From Pseudoips prasinana (Eukaryota > Arthropoda > Insecta > Lepidoptera > Nolidae), in assembly GCA_951640165.1 (NCBI GenBank), contig OX621243.1:8370001-8434000 (forward strand): a stretch of 64,000 bases of DNA. Reading direction: 5' to 3'. How positions within the stretch are numbered: position 1 is the first letter of the stretch; every line of letters begins with the position of its first letter. This document shows, piece by piece, positions 42,830 to 54,117 of the stretch. Under the pieces are notes generated by a model. The model had not been told where the DNA came from and did not search any database. It saw only the letters and a list, made by a program, of their open reading frames with translations. Both the position numbers and the translations under genes were made by a program.

Positions 42830-43108
42830 AGGGTTCCATACATAATACTAAATATAACCGTTAGAAAACCCTCGAGGCCACCTATAATTACATAATTTCG
42901 GATAATTGCTGATACTCTTACAGTGCTGGATCTATATTAACCAAATAGCTAAGAACTACCGCAAGGAAACTGGCTGTCAAATTAAAACCTCATCGAAATC
43001 GATTCATCCGTTTGAGACCTACAATGCCTCAGACAGACACACACATATACAGACATCGACATCAAATTCAAAACACCCCGCTTTTTGCGTCGGAGGTTTA
43101 AAAATATT
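42830..43108 (+). repeat. Interspersed repeat ending GCGTCGGAGGTT
   Basis: Second copy of the 11115 repeat: AATTACATAATTTCGGATAA, CTGATACTCTTACAGTGCTG, CTACCGCAAGGAAACTGGCT, CATCCGTTTGAGACCTAC and CTTTTTGCGTCGGAGGTTTA. The frames that cross it are not genes. Confidence 0.6.
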
Positions 43109-43109
43109 A

Positions 43110-44480
43110 AAAAGGGATCCTTATGGTGTCCGTCCTTCTATCTCTTTAACACAGCGAAATGTCTCCGATTCACTCTGGAGCATAAAAACTTCTTTTTAAT
43201 TTTTTATGGCATCTGTTATGAATACTTTTTCTTTCTTTTTAATTTTAAAAGCCAACGCCTGCACTTGGCAATAAATCCCAATATTGCGGGGAACTTTAGA
43301 AACATGCAAACAGTTCTGTTATATTACGCGGGAATTATATCAATATTTTTTTGACCACGTAAGAGCTGACTTGACCTAAACCACTCTGCCAAACGTGTAG
43401 TGAAATGGTACAGTTCAATAACGCCGTTTTCAACAAAGGTACCTCAAATGTGTGACCACTCCGGTACCATAATAATTAACGCTATCGAATTACCGCATCC
43501 ATGTTATTCGTTTTATAGTGCACAACTAGTTCAGTAACTGTACTATGTAAATACAATTTTAACCAGCAAAAAGTACTTACGTGCTACTAAAAATACCTAC
43601 GAATAAATTGACTTGTTACGTGACATCTAAAAGATTCAATCTTTAATGTGCTTCGACCATGCTAAAGAACTCGAATTTAGATTGAGAGCAAAATATATGT
43701 GGGCACTTAATTAATAGCCATAGCTATGGGCACAGCGGAAGTAACACGCGACTACGTACTGCTATACAATCCAGTTTTGTTTTTATTGCTACGCACATCC
43801 TCAGTTACTGGCTATCGGCAGCTGTGCTGTTAAGTGGATAAACTATTGCAATCGTTGGAAATGCTTGTCTGTTTGTTGCCGCACGTTATTGTATTGAAGT
43901 AACAGCTCTTATAAAATGCATTTACTCTTAATTAAATAACATTTTATGTTTTCACCGCTATTAGTTTTTTATGTCACAAAGAAAAGAATATGTCTGCCAT
44001 ATTGTATAATTTATATAATTATCTTAGTTGTAGTTTATAGACACAAAGTAAACACATTAGAACTGCCGCCAAAACATTTCATTTTATAATATAAATGATT
44101 AATTAACGCTTAAACCAATCTATTAACGCGACAGACTAGCAAAAGTATAAAGCGTACTCTATGTATTGGCTAGGTTATGTGACATAGTAAGAGCGAACTC
44201 AATCTGAAGACAGGTGCTCACTTACTGCGGTCACTTAATAAATTAAGTTATTAAGTGACTCAGGCCCTGTATTGAACGACAATATGTTACCAACGCAGCA
44301 GCACTTGTAAAAGACAGCAAAATAGCTAAATAAGAGCTCGTGGTGTCTGTAGCGTCTGGTTTATGTGACATCATGTAAGCTAAATATGAGGTTAGATTAT
44401 CGCAATTTTAACCCATTTGTCACTTAAATAATTTATAAAGAATAGCGGACTATCAAAAGCGAAACTCGTGGTATCCGTAA
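43110..44480. other. No gene seen; one small palindrome
   Basis: AT-rich with slightly richer patches at 43240-43320 and 43720-43810. A 12-bp inverted pair GTCACTTAATAA/TTATTAAGTGAC lies at 44230-44259. Nothing else can be assigned. Confidence 0.5.
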
Positions 44481-44486
44481 AGTCTT

Positions 44487-44612
44487 TTTTTTAACGGCAG
44501 GGTATGTCGAACTCTCACCGACTAAATCTAACCTGCCGTGGACTTGGCGCCTGATGGGAGGATACCCGGGAACGCGGGTATACTGCACCGGTGACTGCGA
44601 ACCATGCCAGCT
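44487..44612 (+). repeat. GC-rich lepidopteran repeat fragment
   Basis: TTTTTTTAACGGCAGGGTAT, GTCGAACTCTCACCGACTAA, CCTGCCGTGGACTTGGCGCC and GGAGGATACCCGGGAACGCG resemble a dispersed repeat of moths. It ends against the element at 44612. Confidence 0.4.
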
Positions 44613-44828
44613 AAATGACCATCACAGCTGAATGAAGGTCTTCCACAGGAATGGGGGAGAGATACCATAATAGGACGGGTTAGTGGTCGCAGTATGGCGG
44701 TCACAGTTTGCAGAGAGACGCTGTTACTCGTTCTCTGGTAGGTATTCCATCAAGATCACTTATACGTGTCCCACGGGATGCAATGGGGCAGAATATTCAA
44801 CGCCATCAACACACAGCATGCCTGAGTT
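44612..44828 (-). mobile_element. Non-autonomous element with RTE-like 3' tail
   Basis: On the minus strand: CAGGCATGCTGTGTGTTGAT, GGCGTTGAATATTCTGCCCC, ATTGCATCCCGTGGGACACG, AGAGAACGAGTAACAGCGTC and CCATACTGCGACCACTAACC. The RTE-like end (TTCATTCAGCTGTGATGG) is decayed. Confidence 0.65.
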
Positions 44829-45465
44829 AAAGTTGGGATAATTTTGCTACGAAAAAAGAAATATATACACCAAACCCAGGGTCTTAAGAAGTATAAAAAC
44901 AACATCTCGTTTGGTCAGTCTAGTTACGCCTTACTTGACCGGTGCCAAAACGTTTGTTTTACGACTGATTTGGTAATTAAGAGAAATCTCAGTTGTATTG
45001 GTTAGATAGAAGCAATTAGTGATGGTTATATTTAATTTTAGATTGATGAGTGCTATAATATGGTATATACTCTGAACAATTTTAGTAATGTCACGTCGCT
45101 AAATACTTTTCATAAGAATTGAATGTGAAAGTTTACATGTTTTATTGACTGTCGAATACACTTAGCGGGCAACTACTGCTCTGATGCAAATGACTTTAAA
45201 ATATATTTCGAAATATACGTTAAGAAGAACTACGCACCATTATGATTTTTTTTCCTGTGCGATGCAATACATACCAGGAACCACATACAACTCTCCAAAA
45301 ATGGGTAGAAATTATTTTTGTCACATGACTAATTTTATTAATAACCTAGTAAGCTTTCACTACTTCATCAGATAACAAAAGCGAGTGGGGGTTCAAACTG
45401 TTTGTCAGTACATATATCAGTCAAAATAAATGTGGTAAATTCATTGCAATTTTTATAAATAAAAT

Positions 45466-45730
45466 AAAAAAGGTTTTTATTCACGTAGACTTTAAAAAAG
45501 CTTGTAAATAGTCAGAACATGTTTGTAGTAATATAGTTGTATACATTATTATTTCTAGTAACATAGATATTTCGGTACACATTGTATGAAAACATTTATA
45601 AATTTTATTTTATTATAGCAATGATATTTAGCTAGCTCGTATCAAGTTATTGTCAATAGATTATGTTTAATTATCTAGTTTAAGTCTAATATTTTTACTA
45701 CATATTGTCAATGGTTCGGACTATATCAAG
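45466..45730 (-). repeat. 3'-UTR-like repeat, minus copy
   Basis: Near-identical to 23050-23340 (TTTTTATTCACGTAGACTTT, GTCAGAACATGTTTGTAGTA, TTAGCTAGCTCGTATCAAGT, ATTGTCAATGGTTC) but without the inverted duplication. It serves as the reference for the ancestral state. Confidence 0.7.
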
Positions 45731-45865
45731 GTATTATTATTATGACGGACCTTGTGTTAATAACGACGGTCGCGCTTTAATGCTACCTATGCTTAATTTG
45801 CCATCGCCAGATAACTGCTATTGACATAATATACTACTTTTATTTTGTAACTACATACTTAGATA

Positions 45866-45996
45866 GATAATTACAGGAATTGCAGACACAGGACATACAA
45901 GCATGTCCATGTACACAAATATCTATCCTCGGTGGGAATCAAACCCACGACCTGCAGCATGAAAGGCAAGCATCTACAAACCACGCCAACCGTCGC
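45866..45996 (-). mobile_element. tRNA-derived SINE, minus strand
   Basis: On the minus strand: GCGACGGTTGGCGTGGTTTG, TAGATGCTTGCCTTTCATGC, TGCAGGTCGTGGGTTTGATT and CCCACCGAGGATAGATATTT, then TCCTGTGTCTGCAATTCC. Head and first part of the body only. Confidence 0.7.
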
Positions 45997-46419
45997 ATAG
46001 ATTTATGTTAACTGGTTTACTCCATTTTTTTCTTACAATACAAGTATAATATGTTCAAGTTCATATGATGCTCATCTTTTATGTGCAATCTTCTCATTTT
46101 CATATCCCACCGCAATCGGTTATCTCGAATTTCACCACAGGACTGTACTTGTGACATACGAGACATCTTTGTAATTATCTATAGGTCCACCTGGTTACTG
46201 TGATGTTTAATTAATTTTATGATAGGTTGAGTAAATTTTGTTATTTACATTATAGATTGATGTAGCACTTTATTAATGTTTTATTAAGTTAGAGTTATTT
46301 ATGAGATTACCGCCATATATTTCATCGTCAAATTCAGCCGATAAACGTTTACTGCTGGAGAAAAACTGCTGCACAATTGCCGGTCTTGCCATACATGCAT
46401 CCAGCGTGTGACTCTTTAA

Positions 46420-46545
46420 TATAAAAACTACTGAATGGATTTAAATGAAACTTTACAATAATTATAGCTTATACATCAGAAAAATAAATAGGCTATAATT
46501 TATAAAGTTTAAAGCGGGTAAAACCGCGGGGCACAGTTGGAATAG
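46420..46545 (+). repeat. Foldback-type repeat, partial
   Basis: TATAAAAACTACTGAATGGA, TTATAGCTTATACATCAGA, GGCTATAATTTATAAAGTTT and AAAGCGGGTAAAACCGCGGG. It faces the copy at 46596 in inverted orientation 50 bp away. Confidence 0.6.
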
Positions 46546-46595
46546 TATAAAAATGGTTTCTAATTAAAATAAACTTTAGGTTTCTATTATTCCAC

Positions 46596-46917
46596 ACTAG
46601 CTGTGCTCTGCGGTTTTACCCGCGTTAAGTTTATATATTATCAAAGCTCCTCCCCCGTAGGTGATAGCGTGATAATATGTAACCTATATGTTGACCCGAC
46701 CTCTTAGTAATATTTATGCAAAATTTTAAGAAACCCATGCAGTACTTTTTGAGTTTAACCCGGACATACATTCAGACAAACAGACACACAGACAAAAATT
46801 CTAAAATCTATATTTTTTTTATTTGATATCGATTGCAGATCACGCCACAAGTATTCTTTTTAAAAAATATTCAATGTACATTTTTGAATTTCCTACGATT
46901 TTATTATATGTATAGAT
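46596..46917 (-). repeat. Foldback-type repeat, inverse of 19061
   Basis: ACTAGCTGTGCTCTGCGGTT, TTACCCGCGTTAAGTTTATA, GCTCCTCCCCCGTAGGTGAT, TGACCCGACCTCTTAGTAAT and GCAGATCACGCCAC, ending ATTATATGTATAGATA. It is full length. Confidence 0.65.
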
Positions 46918-48090
46918 ATACCCAAAACTGAAATATCATTTAGTTATTTATTTTTATTTGCCACTAAAAACACATTCTCAAAAACAGAAGTATATCATTT
47001 TGATTTTATTTTTAATCTGTTACAAAATACGTTTCTGTTAAATTTGGCTCACTTATTTGATTTGAACTTGTATATCTCCCTTTTTCTCTTTTTTCCTTGA
47101 AGGCTTTTATTGCTTCAACGGACAATAGGGATCAGCGGGCGTTAAAGTCGTTGCCAGTATATCAGTTTTATCAACATAAATTAAGATTTACATTTTGAAG
47201 GGGTACCTTGTTTGTTTTGCAATTTCGGTAGTGGTTACCCATTTGCTAGAGTTATTCAAAACCCCTTGGAGGCAGGCATTTCTTCTCTCTCAGCTTTTCT
47301 TCAGCCTTTGGCCTGGTGAGAAGCTTCCTAAGTTAACTGTAAACATTACGTAAAAAAAACTTTCTATCAGTCAACAGAACTTGCCCTTCAATACAGGGAA
47401 AAGCTATTAAAATTATTATATTTTGGAAATTAAGGCCTAATACTTAATGTAGCCGATCTTTTTCGGTCTATCAAATAACCATAAAAAATAATTTAAAGAA
47501 AAATATTAATGTTTATTTTTAATCTGGCTTTCCTGTATTTTGTCAACGGATGCTAATTGGTGTGACTGTAAGGTAATTAATGAACACACAACCTTAAATT
47601 TACGAGAGCTCATGCTGTCAGTAGCACTTTATCATCGGTTAATGCTAAAACTCACACATATATTAACGTTAAACGAGAGAGCTTCCGACGTACGACGGTC
47701 GAAATGTAAGGAAATTAATAAATTTAAACAAACAGAAAAAGTAAAGTGAGATTATTTTTATGGGCATTTAAATGGCAAGAAAATAAGCTCGCTTTTGTAT
47801 TTTTTACCATTCCTCATGAAATATTTTCTTCGGAGAATATTAAATTTATATTACTGACAGAATAACTTAACGATATTAAATTTTTCGGTAAATTTTGCAT
47901 TGGCAATTCAGTAAATTTGAAGTTAAAATGTTTATGTTTCTTTTCTACGGAAGTAAAGCTGGTTTTAGAGTAACAATCCAAAATGGCAACAATAAGCTAC
48001 TCAGTCCGTAAGCGGTATATCTCAATTATAAGAACCAATGCTAGCTATCTTATTAAACTCGATTTAGATGTAGCTTACTCGTATACTTGC
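46918..48090. other. No gene; possible trace of a 5S SINE
   Basis: AT-rich. GGTAGTGGTTACCC with AGAGTTATTCAAAACC near 47228-47265 resembles the terminal part of a minus-strand 5S SINE but is too short to be sure. Confidence 0.4.
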
Positions 48091-48097
48091 TTATGAC

Positions 48098-48151
48098 TTA
48101 CTAAATAAATTCTTACAGGTGTGTGGACACCTGTAAGAATTTATTTAGTAA
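48098..48151. repeat. Perfect 25-bp inverted duplication
   Basis: Arm 48098-48122, loop GTGG, arm 48127-48151, exact. A further TTACTAAATTTAGTAAG just downstream repeats part of the arm and is itself palindromic. Confidence 0.94.
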
Positions 48152-49187
48152 TTTCCTAAATTACTAAATTTAGTAAGTCTTATAATATTTTCTTATATCT
48201 ATAAGAAATAACTTTTATTAGTATGTTTAAAAGAAGATGATTAGACAAAGCATGGAATCCTCATTGCGTCTCTTAAACTTGTACTTCGACGGTTTTTAAT
48301 CTATAAAACTAATCGTACGATATTTTAATAGTTCAGGTGTTTTAATAAAAATTGTTTTCAAAGGTTCTTATGGCCAACTGTTTGGTTTAAAAGGCCAGTA
48401 CGACAAGAACACAGCATAATGTTTCATATGTCAATTTCATTTGTTGTATAACAACGTGCTTCTAAATAATGAAAGATAAATAAGTATTCATTTGTATACC
48501 GTTCTGTTATTGTAATTAACCACAAGCGATTTACTAAAACATTAACTAAATTCCCAAGCTACCACAAAAGTCGGCCAACAAAATCCCAATACATTTGATT
48601 AATAAAGGTTTACCCAAATGTACTTATGCCCGCTAGGTGGCTAATGTGTTTGACCCCACATACACTCGTGTTAGCATTTGAACTCCTAATGCTCATCTAC
48701 AAATCACCTGCAAGCCTTTTCCCATCACCCAAGTCACGACAAATTGTATTAGAATTAACAGCTATCTATCAATTGACACATACATTTTTCTAATACACAA
48801 CATCCATTACCGATTTTGTTTGAAGCAACGTAGATTGTGCTCATTACAGCGCGTTATTGGTAACAAAGTTAATAAAATCAGTCGTAATCATGATCGATCG
48901 CTTGTGAGGCTAACTTGATGTATAAGCAGCTGTCTATAAAATCATTCGTTGTTTCACAATTAACAGGCTATATTTGAATACATTTGCGTCAATTTTATAT
49001 TGTAACAACATAAATCTAATTATCAAATTTATTATACAATATATTTTATGTATGATAGTGCTAATAATATAAATGGTAGTTATGGATGATGCATCAAATA
49101 TGAAAGTTAATAGCTGTGAATCTTCATGGCCTGATTTCAACGCTCACTGCTACCAAACAGATGCGAAAATATAAATCATATGTATAA

Positions 49188-49466
49188 TAAAACCGGCCTC
49201 GTGCGATTTGTAATCGCACTCGAAGGGTTCCGTAATGTTAAGATAAAGCAAAAGTACTCATAAAAATCACGTTTCTTGTATTTTTTTTTATATTATTTTG
49301 AATGTTTGTCAGTAGTTGTTATAGTAACAACAGAAATACACACACAGTCAAGTATTTCAACTGTTTACCTGTTTCATAAGGTACAGCTCGCTGAGAGACA
49401 GACGTGCGAACATCGGTGTGTATAGGGTTTCGTTGACATGTTTTGTGTACGGAACCCTAAAATGTT
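49188..49466 (+). repeat. Lepidopteran repeat, AAGGGTTCCGTA type
   Basis: AAAACCGGCCTCGTGCGATT, GTAATCGCACTCGAAGGGTT and CCGTAATG start it. TTTCAACTGTTTACCTGTTT, GCTCGCTGAGAGACAGACG and GTACGGAACCCTAAAATG end it. It is the same family as 14492. Confidence 0.65.
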
Positions 49467-49635
49467 TGTTACTTTAATATGCTCACATTGAAAGTAATGC
49501 TAATTTTACTGCTACACAAGCATTTTAAAATGTTTTTGTTACTTAGGAATTATACAGTAATATTGAATTGATTAAGATTTATAACATAGTTTTCAAAAGA
49601 ACAAGAAACAAACAAGAGGTTTCAAAAGACGTGAA

Positions 49636-49690
49636 TTCACGTGTGGCGCACTGGTTGAGGTAGTCACCTCGTTTGCAACATATTTTTTTT
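49636..49690 (+). mobile_element. SINE head fragment
   Basis: CGTGTGGCGCACTGGTTGAG and GTAGTCACCTCGTTTGCAAC match the first 40 bases of the 58898 family. It ends abruptly in a T-run. Confidence 0.45.
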
Positions 49691-49699
49691 ACCTACAAC

Positions 49700-50165
49700 A
49701 ATCAATATGAACAGAATTTGTATAGTACCATTTCAAAAACATTTTCTTTCGATAAAAAATAAGAGGAGATCGCATAACGTACAAACATTACCCATTGATT
49801 TAAAATCTATATTATATACCCAGCATTTTAAATCAAAATTAAAGGTCTATCTTTTGGAAAGGTGTCTTTATTCAATAAATGATTTATGATTGCTATTATA
49901 TTGACAATTAATTTTATTTTGTATAAATTCTCTCCACGTCGTTTACTTGTTCACTAAATTGTATATAAGAAATTAATTTGACATTTATTTTAGATTTTGA
50001 ATTGACATTATTATTTAACCACGTTCATATTGGACATTTTTACTTAACATTTTGTAGGAGATTTTGTGATTTTATTTTATGCTGTAATTTGTTTGTTATT
50101 TATGTAATTCAGACACAATATAAATATTGTTATTGAATAAATGAAATGAAAATGAAAATGGAATG
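49700..50165 (+). pseudogene. LINE 3' end, truncated copy
   Basis: The plus frame ends KSKLKVYLLERCLYSINDL and a stop at 49887-49889, which resembles the last residues of jockey/CR1-like LINE ORF2. About 250 bp of T-rich 3' UTR follow, with GTTATTGAATAAATGAAATG near 50140 and a (GAAAT)n-like tail. 5'-truncated, no catalytic motif. Confidence 0.55.
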
Positions 50166-50259
50166 AAATGAAAACAAAACAAATAGCCGGATTAATAACG
50201 TTCTTCTTTTTAAAGTTGGTTAGTAAAATAGATTTTAATGGTTTAATAACTTTGATATT

Positions 50260-50382
50260 GGTCAGTCCTGTAGGTCTAGTGGTTAGTGACCCTGACTGCT
50301 AAGCCAGAGGTCGTGGGTTTGTACCCCATCTAGGGCAAATCTTTGTGTGAAGATCACGATTATTTAGAAATATATAAATGAC
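50260..50382 (+). mobile_element. Outer SINE, 5' part (split)
   Basis: CCTGTAGGTCTAGTGGTTAG, TGACCCTGACTGCTAAGCCA, GAGGTCGTGGGTTTGTACCC and CATCTAGGGCAAATC form a clear head with A and B boxes. The body starts GAAGATCACGATTATTTAGA and is cut at 50382. Confidence 0.75.
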
Positions 50383-50643
50383 GGTCACCATAGCCTAGTT
50401 GGTAGTGCTCCTGCCTACGAAGCTGGTGGTCCTGGGTTCGAATCCCGGTAAGTGCAAATATTTGTGTGATGAGCACGAATATTTGTTCCTGAGTCATGGA
50501 TGTTTTCTATGTATATATGTATTTATCTATCTATATAAATATGTATATCGTCGCCTGGTACCCATAGTACAAGCTTTGCTTAGTTTGGGGCTAGGATGAT
50601 CTGTGTGACATTGTCCCCAGATATTATATTATATTATTATTAT
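50383..50643 (+). mobile_element. Inner tRNA-derived SINE, full copy
   Basis: Copy of the 22575 family, nested in the SINE at 50260. GGTCACCATAGCCTAGTTGG, GGGTTCGAATCCCGGTAAGT and GGGGCTAGGATGATCTGTGT are present, with a tail of AT and ATT repeats. Confidence 0.88.
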
Positions 50644-50715
50644 GTTTATCAGTGATCTGGTTCGCATAGTACACAGGGCATGCGGCAGTGTGTAGTTATA
50701 CCAAGACATTTATTT
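50644..50715 (+). mobile_element. Outer SINE, 3' part (split)
   Basis: TATCAGTGATCTGGTTCGCA, TAGTACACAGGGCATGCGGC and AGTGTGTAGTTATACCAAGA correspond to the 3' module seen at 3712 and 61600. They resume the element interrupted at 50382. Confidence 0.65.
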
Positions 50716-51474
50716 TATTATTTTATTTATTATATCTTAATAAATTGTATTAGAAAATTTTGACGGAAATCTTAAAATAAACTCTATGAGAAACTCAGTA
50801 ATGCTAATCTATATAAGTTTAAAAACGGATTTAAAAGTTTTGACATAGTTTAAAAGATCCCGGTAAGTAGTTACATAGTTGCCACTACATTTTGATATTT
50901 ATTGGCTTATGATAAAGTTCAAAATTAATTCACAGGTTAACGAGTTCAGTTTATTGGCTGCAATATAGCACTCTATTAAGTGCAATTCACCAGTAAATAT
51001 TCTCATTGACTTGTTACTTTTCCTTTCACCCAAAGCCCTTATAACCTTAAAATTACTTAATTAACAGTTAATTAATTATAATTTCTTAATAATTTTAAAT
51101 TACATCCGATAGAAACGTATCGTTTATGAGCAAAATTGCTGTAATGATTTCCATAGCCCAAAATTCACATGGAAATGTTCCCATAGCATTTACAAACAAG
51201 TACCTACGATGTAAAACGTTGGAGCGGACGTCCTCTATTAGTTCCAAAGGGATATTAACATAAATTACAAAATATATAATTTATATGAATATATTTGCAT
51301 AACGATGTCGTAGTTAGAATGAGAGTGTATTAGCTTAATCATTATTGGAGATATATTGGTTTGTAGAGTATATTCAAGCGTGTTTGTTTTATAACTTTTT
51401 TTTAATACGTTTAAATAAAATGTTAGACTATTAATTTTGTTGATAGCATCAGACCGACAGATTACACATAAGTA

Positions 51475-51609
51475 CAGACGCCAGCACATCAAGCTACCCC
51501 AAGCTGTCAAATTTCGCCAATTGAAAGTGAACCTTATGCTAATGCGATAATGTTGAAAATTTATAAAAGAAATTTGACAGATTGGGGTAGCTGGATGTGC
51601 TGGCCTCTG
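51475..51609. mobile_element. MITE with long terminal inverted repeats, copy 2
   Basis: CAGACGCCAGCACATCAAGC ... TAGCTGGATGTGCTGGCCTC TG. It is 135 bp and flanked on both sides by TA (51473-51474 and 51610-51611), as expected for a Tc1/mariner-type target duplication. It aligns end to end with 40807. Confidence 0.85.
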
Positions 51610-51740
51610 TACATCCTCCGTAAGGGTGTTATTAAAGTAATCCTAAATTTGATCTGCCAGCGTGTTTCGCTTGATGCTTAACAGGAGAGCGCATACCCGG
51701 GATTGGTAGAATGGACCAGGCCTGAAGAAGAAGTTAGGTA

Positions 51741-51966
51741 TTACTTACTTATGGTATGGGTAGTGGTTACCTTAGTGTTAGAGTTGTTCAAGCTGCCCAG
51801 TAGGCCTCTGACATAGCTTAACGACTGTTGCCTAATGACTACAACTGGAACCGACAACTTAAGGTACCCTCCGAAGCATGGAGACGGTCAGAAATTAAAC
51901 CTCTTTGCTGGTCACCCATCTATGGATTGAACGCGAACCTAGTTGCTTAACTTCGCCAATTGATTA
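51741..51966 (-). mobile_element. 5S-rRNA-derived SINE
   Basis: On the minus strand: AATTGGCGAAGTTAAGCAAC, TAGGTTCGCGTTCAATCCAT, AGATGGGTGACCAGCAAAG, GTAGTCATTAGGCAACAGTC and CTTGAACAACTCTAACACTA, ending CCCATACCATAAGTAAGTAA. The 5S-like GAAGTTAAGCAA and GATGGGTGACCA are both preserved. Confidence 0.82.
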
Positions 51967-52529
51967 GACCGTATTTGTTGGCATAATTAGTAAATGGACA
52001 ATTCACGTCAATTATTAGTTTACAAAGTCAGGCCAACCCCCAACCATTTATAACGGTTTGTTTATTCTGAGACACGCTGTAATATAGTAAAGATTGGATT
52101 GGATTTGATCTTAACATTTAAAAACACATACAATTTTCATTGGATTGGTTTTTTATATTTAAAACATGAGTATCGTTACAGAGCGGTTATTTTCTGCCTC
52201 ACCCTCACACGGGAATGTCATTGTCAGATTCTAACCTTGCCATAAATATAGGTATGAGACTTGATACCCACGAGAGAGAAACTCAAGTCGTCACGGTCAG
52301 CCTCCCGTAGCTTTCCCATCACGCTATCAATACTCACTCAGATCATATTGCCTACTGTTGGATACGTATACAATCTCAGATATGATTCGAAGTGTGAAAC
52401 GTCGATTGTAATATGGAGCAATGGTCTCATCTGTCTGCTTTATATTTACGGTGTTTAACTTTTAAAATGTTGTGTCGCTATTGCTTTCAAAGATAGGGTG
52501 ATAAAGATCAAAAATGATTTTTAAACTTC

Positions 52530-52826
52530 TTCAAGCTTCATTTCTGCTTCAAGTCGCAAGTACATTATTTTATAGTGAAGTCTAAACCATCATTTACTAA
52601 TATACGTTTTTCTAGACTTAGGATCTAGTTCGTTTTTTTAGTATTTATTGAAACTGTATTTACGTACAAGAATTAAAGATTCAAGCTTCATTTCTTCTTC
52701 AAGTCGCAAGTGCATTATCTTATAGTGAAGTCTAAATCATAATTTACTAATATACGTTTCTCTAGACTTAGGATCTAGTTAGTTTTTTTTAGTATTTATT
52801 GAAACTGTATTTACATACATGAATTA
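52530..52826. repeat. Two-copy 150-bp tandem duplication
   Basis: TTCAAGCTTCATTTCTGCTT at 52530 recurs as TTCAAGCTTCATTTCTTCTT at 52680. The copies stay aligned through TCTAGACTTAGGATCTAGTT to TATTTACRTACA. The period is 150 bp, with about 10 substitutions visible. Confidence 0.9.
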
Positions 52827-52925
52827 CGCCGCTCGATTTTTTAGCGCCAGCCGAGAGTTCGACCCCAAACGCGCTGCTATCGCCTCCGACCTCTATGACT
52901 AGTAGTTTAAAGTCGTATCGATGAA

Positions 52926-53120
52926 ATGTTCTCTCCGATCTTTAATCGGGCGAATGGTCGGCATTTCAAACATAAAGCAAGCACAAACCATCCCTACAAA
53001 CAATACGTTCATGTATCTCCACGTCAGTTAGCAAGAAGAAGAAGTTCAAACACCTCTGAGGCGAGTAACAGAATTAATTTAGACTTATTATCTAGGGGTA
53101 TTGAGTCCATTGTCAGATGA
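52926..53120 (+). other. Short orphan open frame, 65 codons
   Basis: The frame opens MFSPIFNRANGRHFKHKAS and has a basic, serine-rich centre (SPRQLARRRSSNTSEASN) before a stop at 53118. It lies in a patch richer in GC than its flanks, which begins near 52830. No acceptor or partner exon is found and no domain is recognised. It could be a terminal exon, a retroelement relic or chance. Confidence 0.25.
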
Positions 53121-54117
53121 AGCAGTGAAAACCACATAGGTTAACATTATTTAAAAGCAAATTCGCTTGTATAATTTGGCTTTATTTTGACTGAGCATTG
53201 TCTTTGTGTCATACGAGAGACATAAAGCTGGATATAAACTTCCCCCAAGGAGTATGATAGTCGTAGTACTTCTACGCTCCCAACGAGATTAAGTGAGATA
53301 TTTCTTCTCATGACCACACGGTATCAAATTTTGATAACTATGAAAAATTGAATACCATTTCATATTGTAAGGCCATTTATGACGTATTAAAATGTTCCTT
53401 TACATTTATTTATGTAGTTACCGAATTTTTACATGATATATAAATAAATGTTTTATAATACAATGCAAAAACCTTTAAGTATATTGGTATCTTTAATCAA
53501 ATAAAGCTCTATCCCTGATGAAAATGTAAGAACTCAAGTGAAAGTAAATTCAATAAAAATTCATGAAAACCCTTAATTTATCCTTGTAATAAAATCTATT
53601 ACCTACTTGACTGTTCCACAGTACAGTAGATTTTTATAGTATAATCTGTACATATATAATCACTATATAAATTAGCATTGATGTTATATCGGACGCCCGC
53701 AGGTCAATGGTGGAATTAAATCCCATAAAAGAGGTAGGGGCGATCAATATTTATTACGTTGAATTAAATGTTATAAACGAGAATGCTGGCAATTCTGGAT
53801 TTTTCACCACTATATAGAATTTACCACTATATAGTCTTACCTCTCTAATATAGTCCGTAAGAAAAGATAAGGCATACATGGAACTGTCAAACAAATAAAA
53901 TAGCTTATAATACTCGCACCAATTATGCGCCCTGGGCACATTATTGATCGAGAAGGTCTAACGCATAACTTATTTTTCCTCATTATTTTACGTCAAAACT
54001 GAAGATGCTTGTCTTTCCCAAAAGAATTGTGTAGAAAGAAATCGAATGATATTCATATTAGTTTATTTGGTATGGCATAAAATCGTGGGCAATATCATAG
54101 TTTAAAGCTTATTATAC

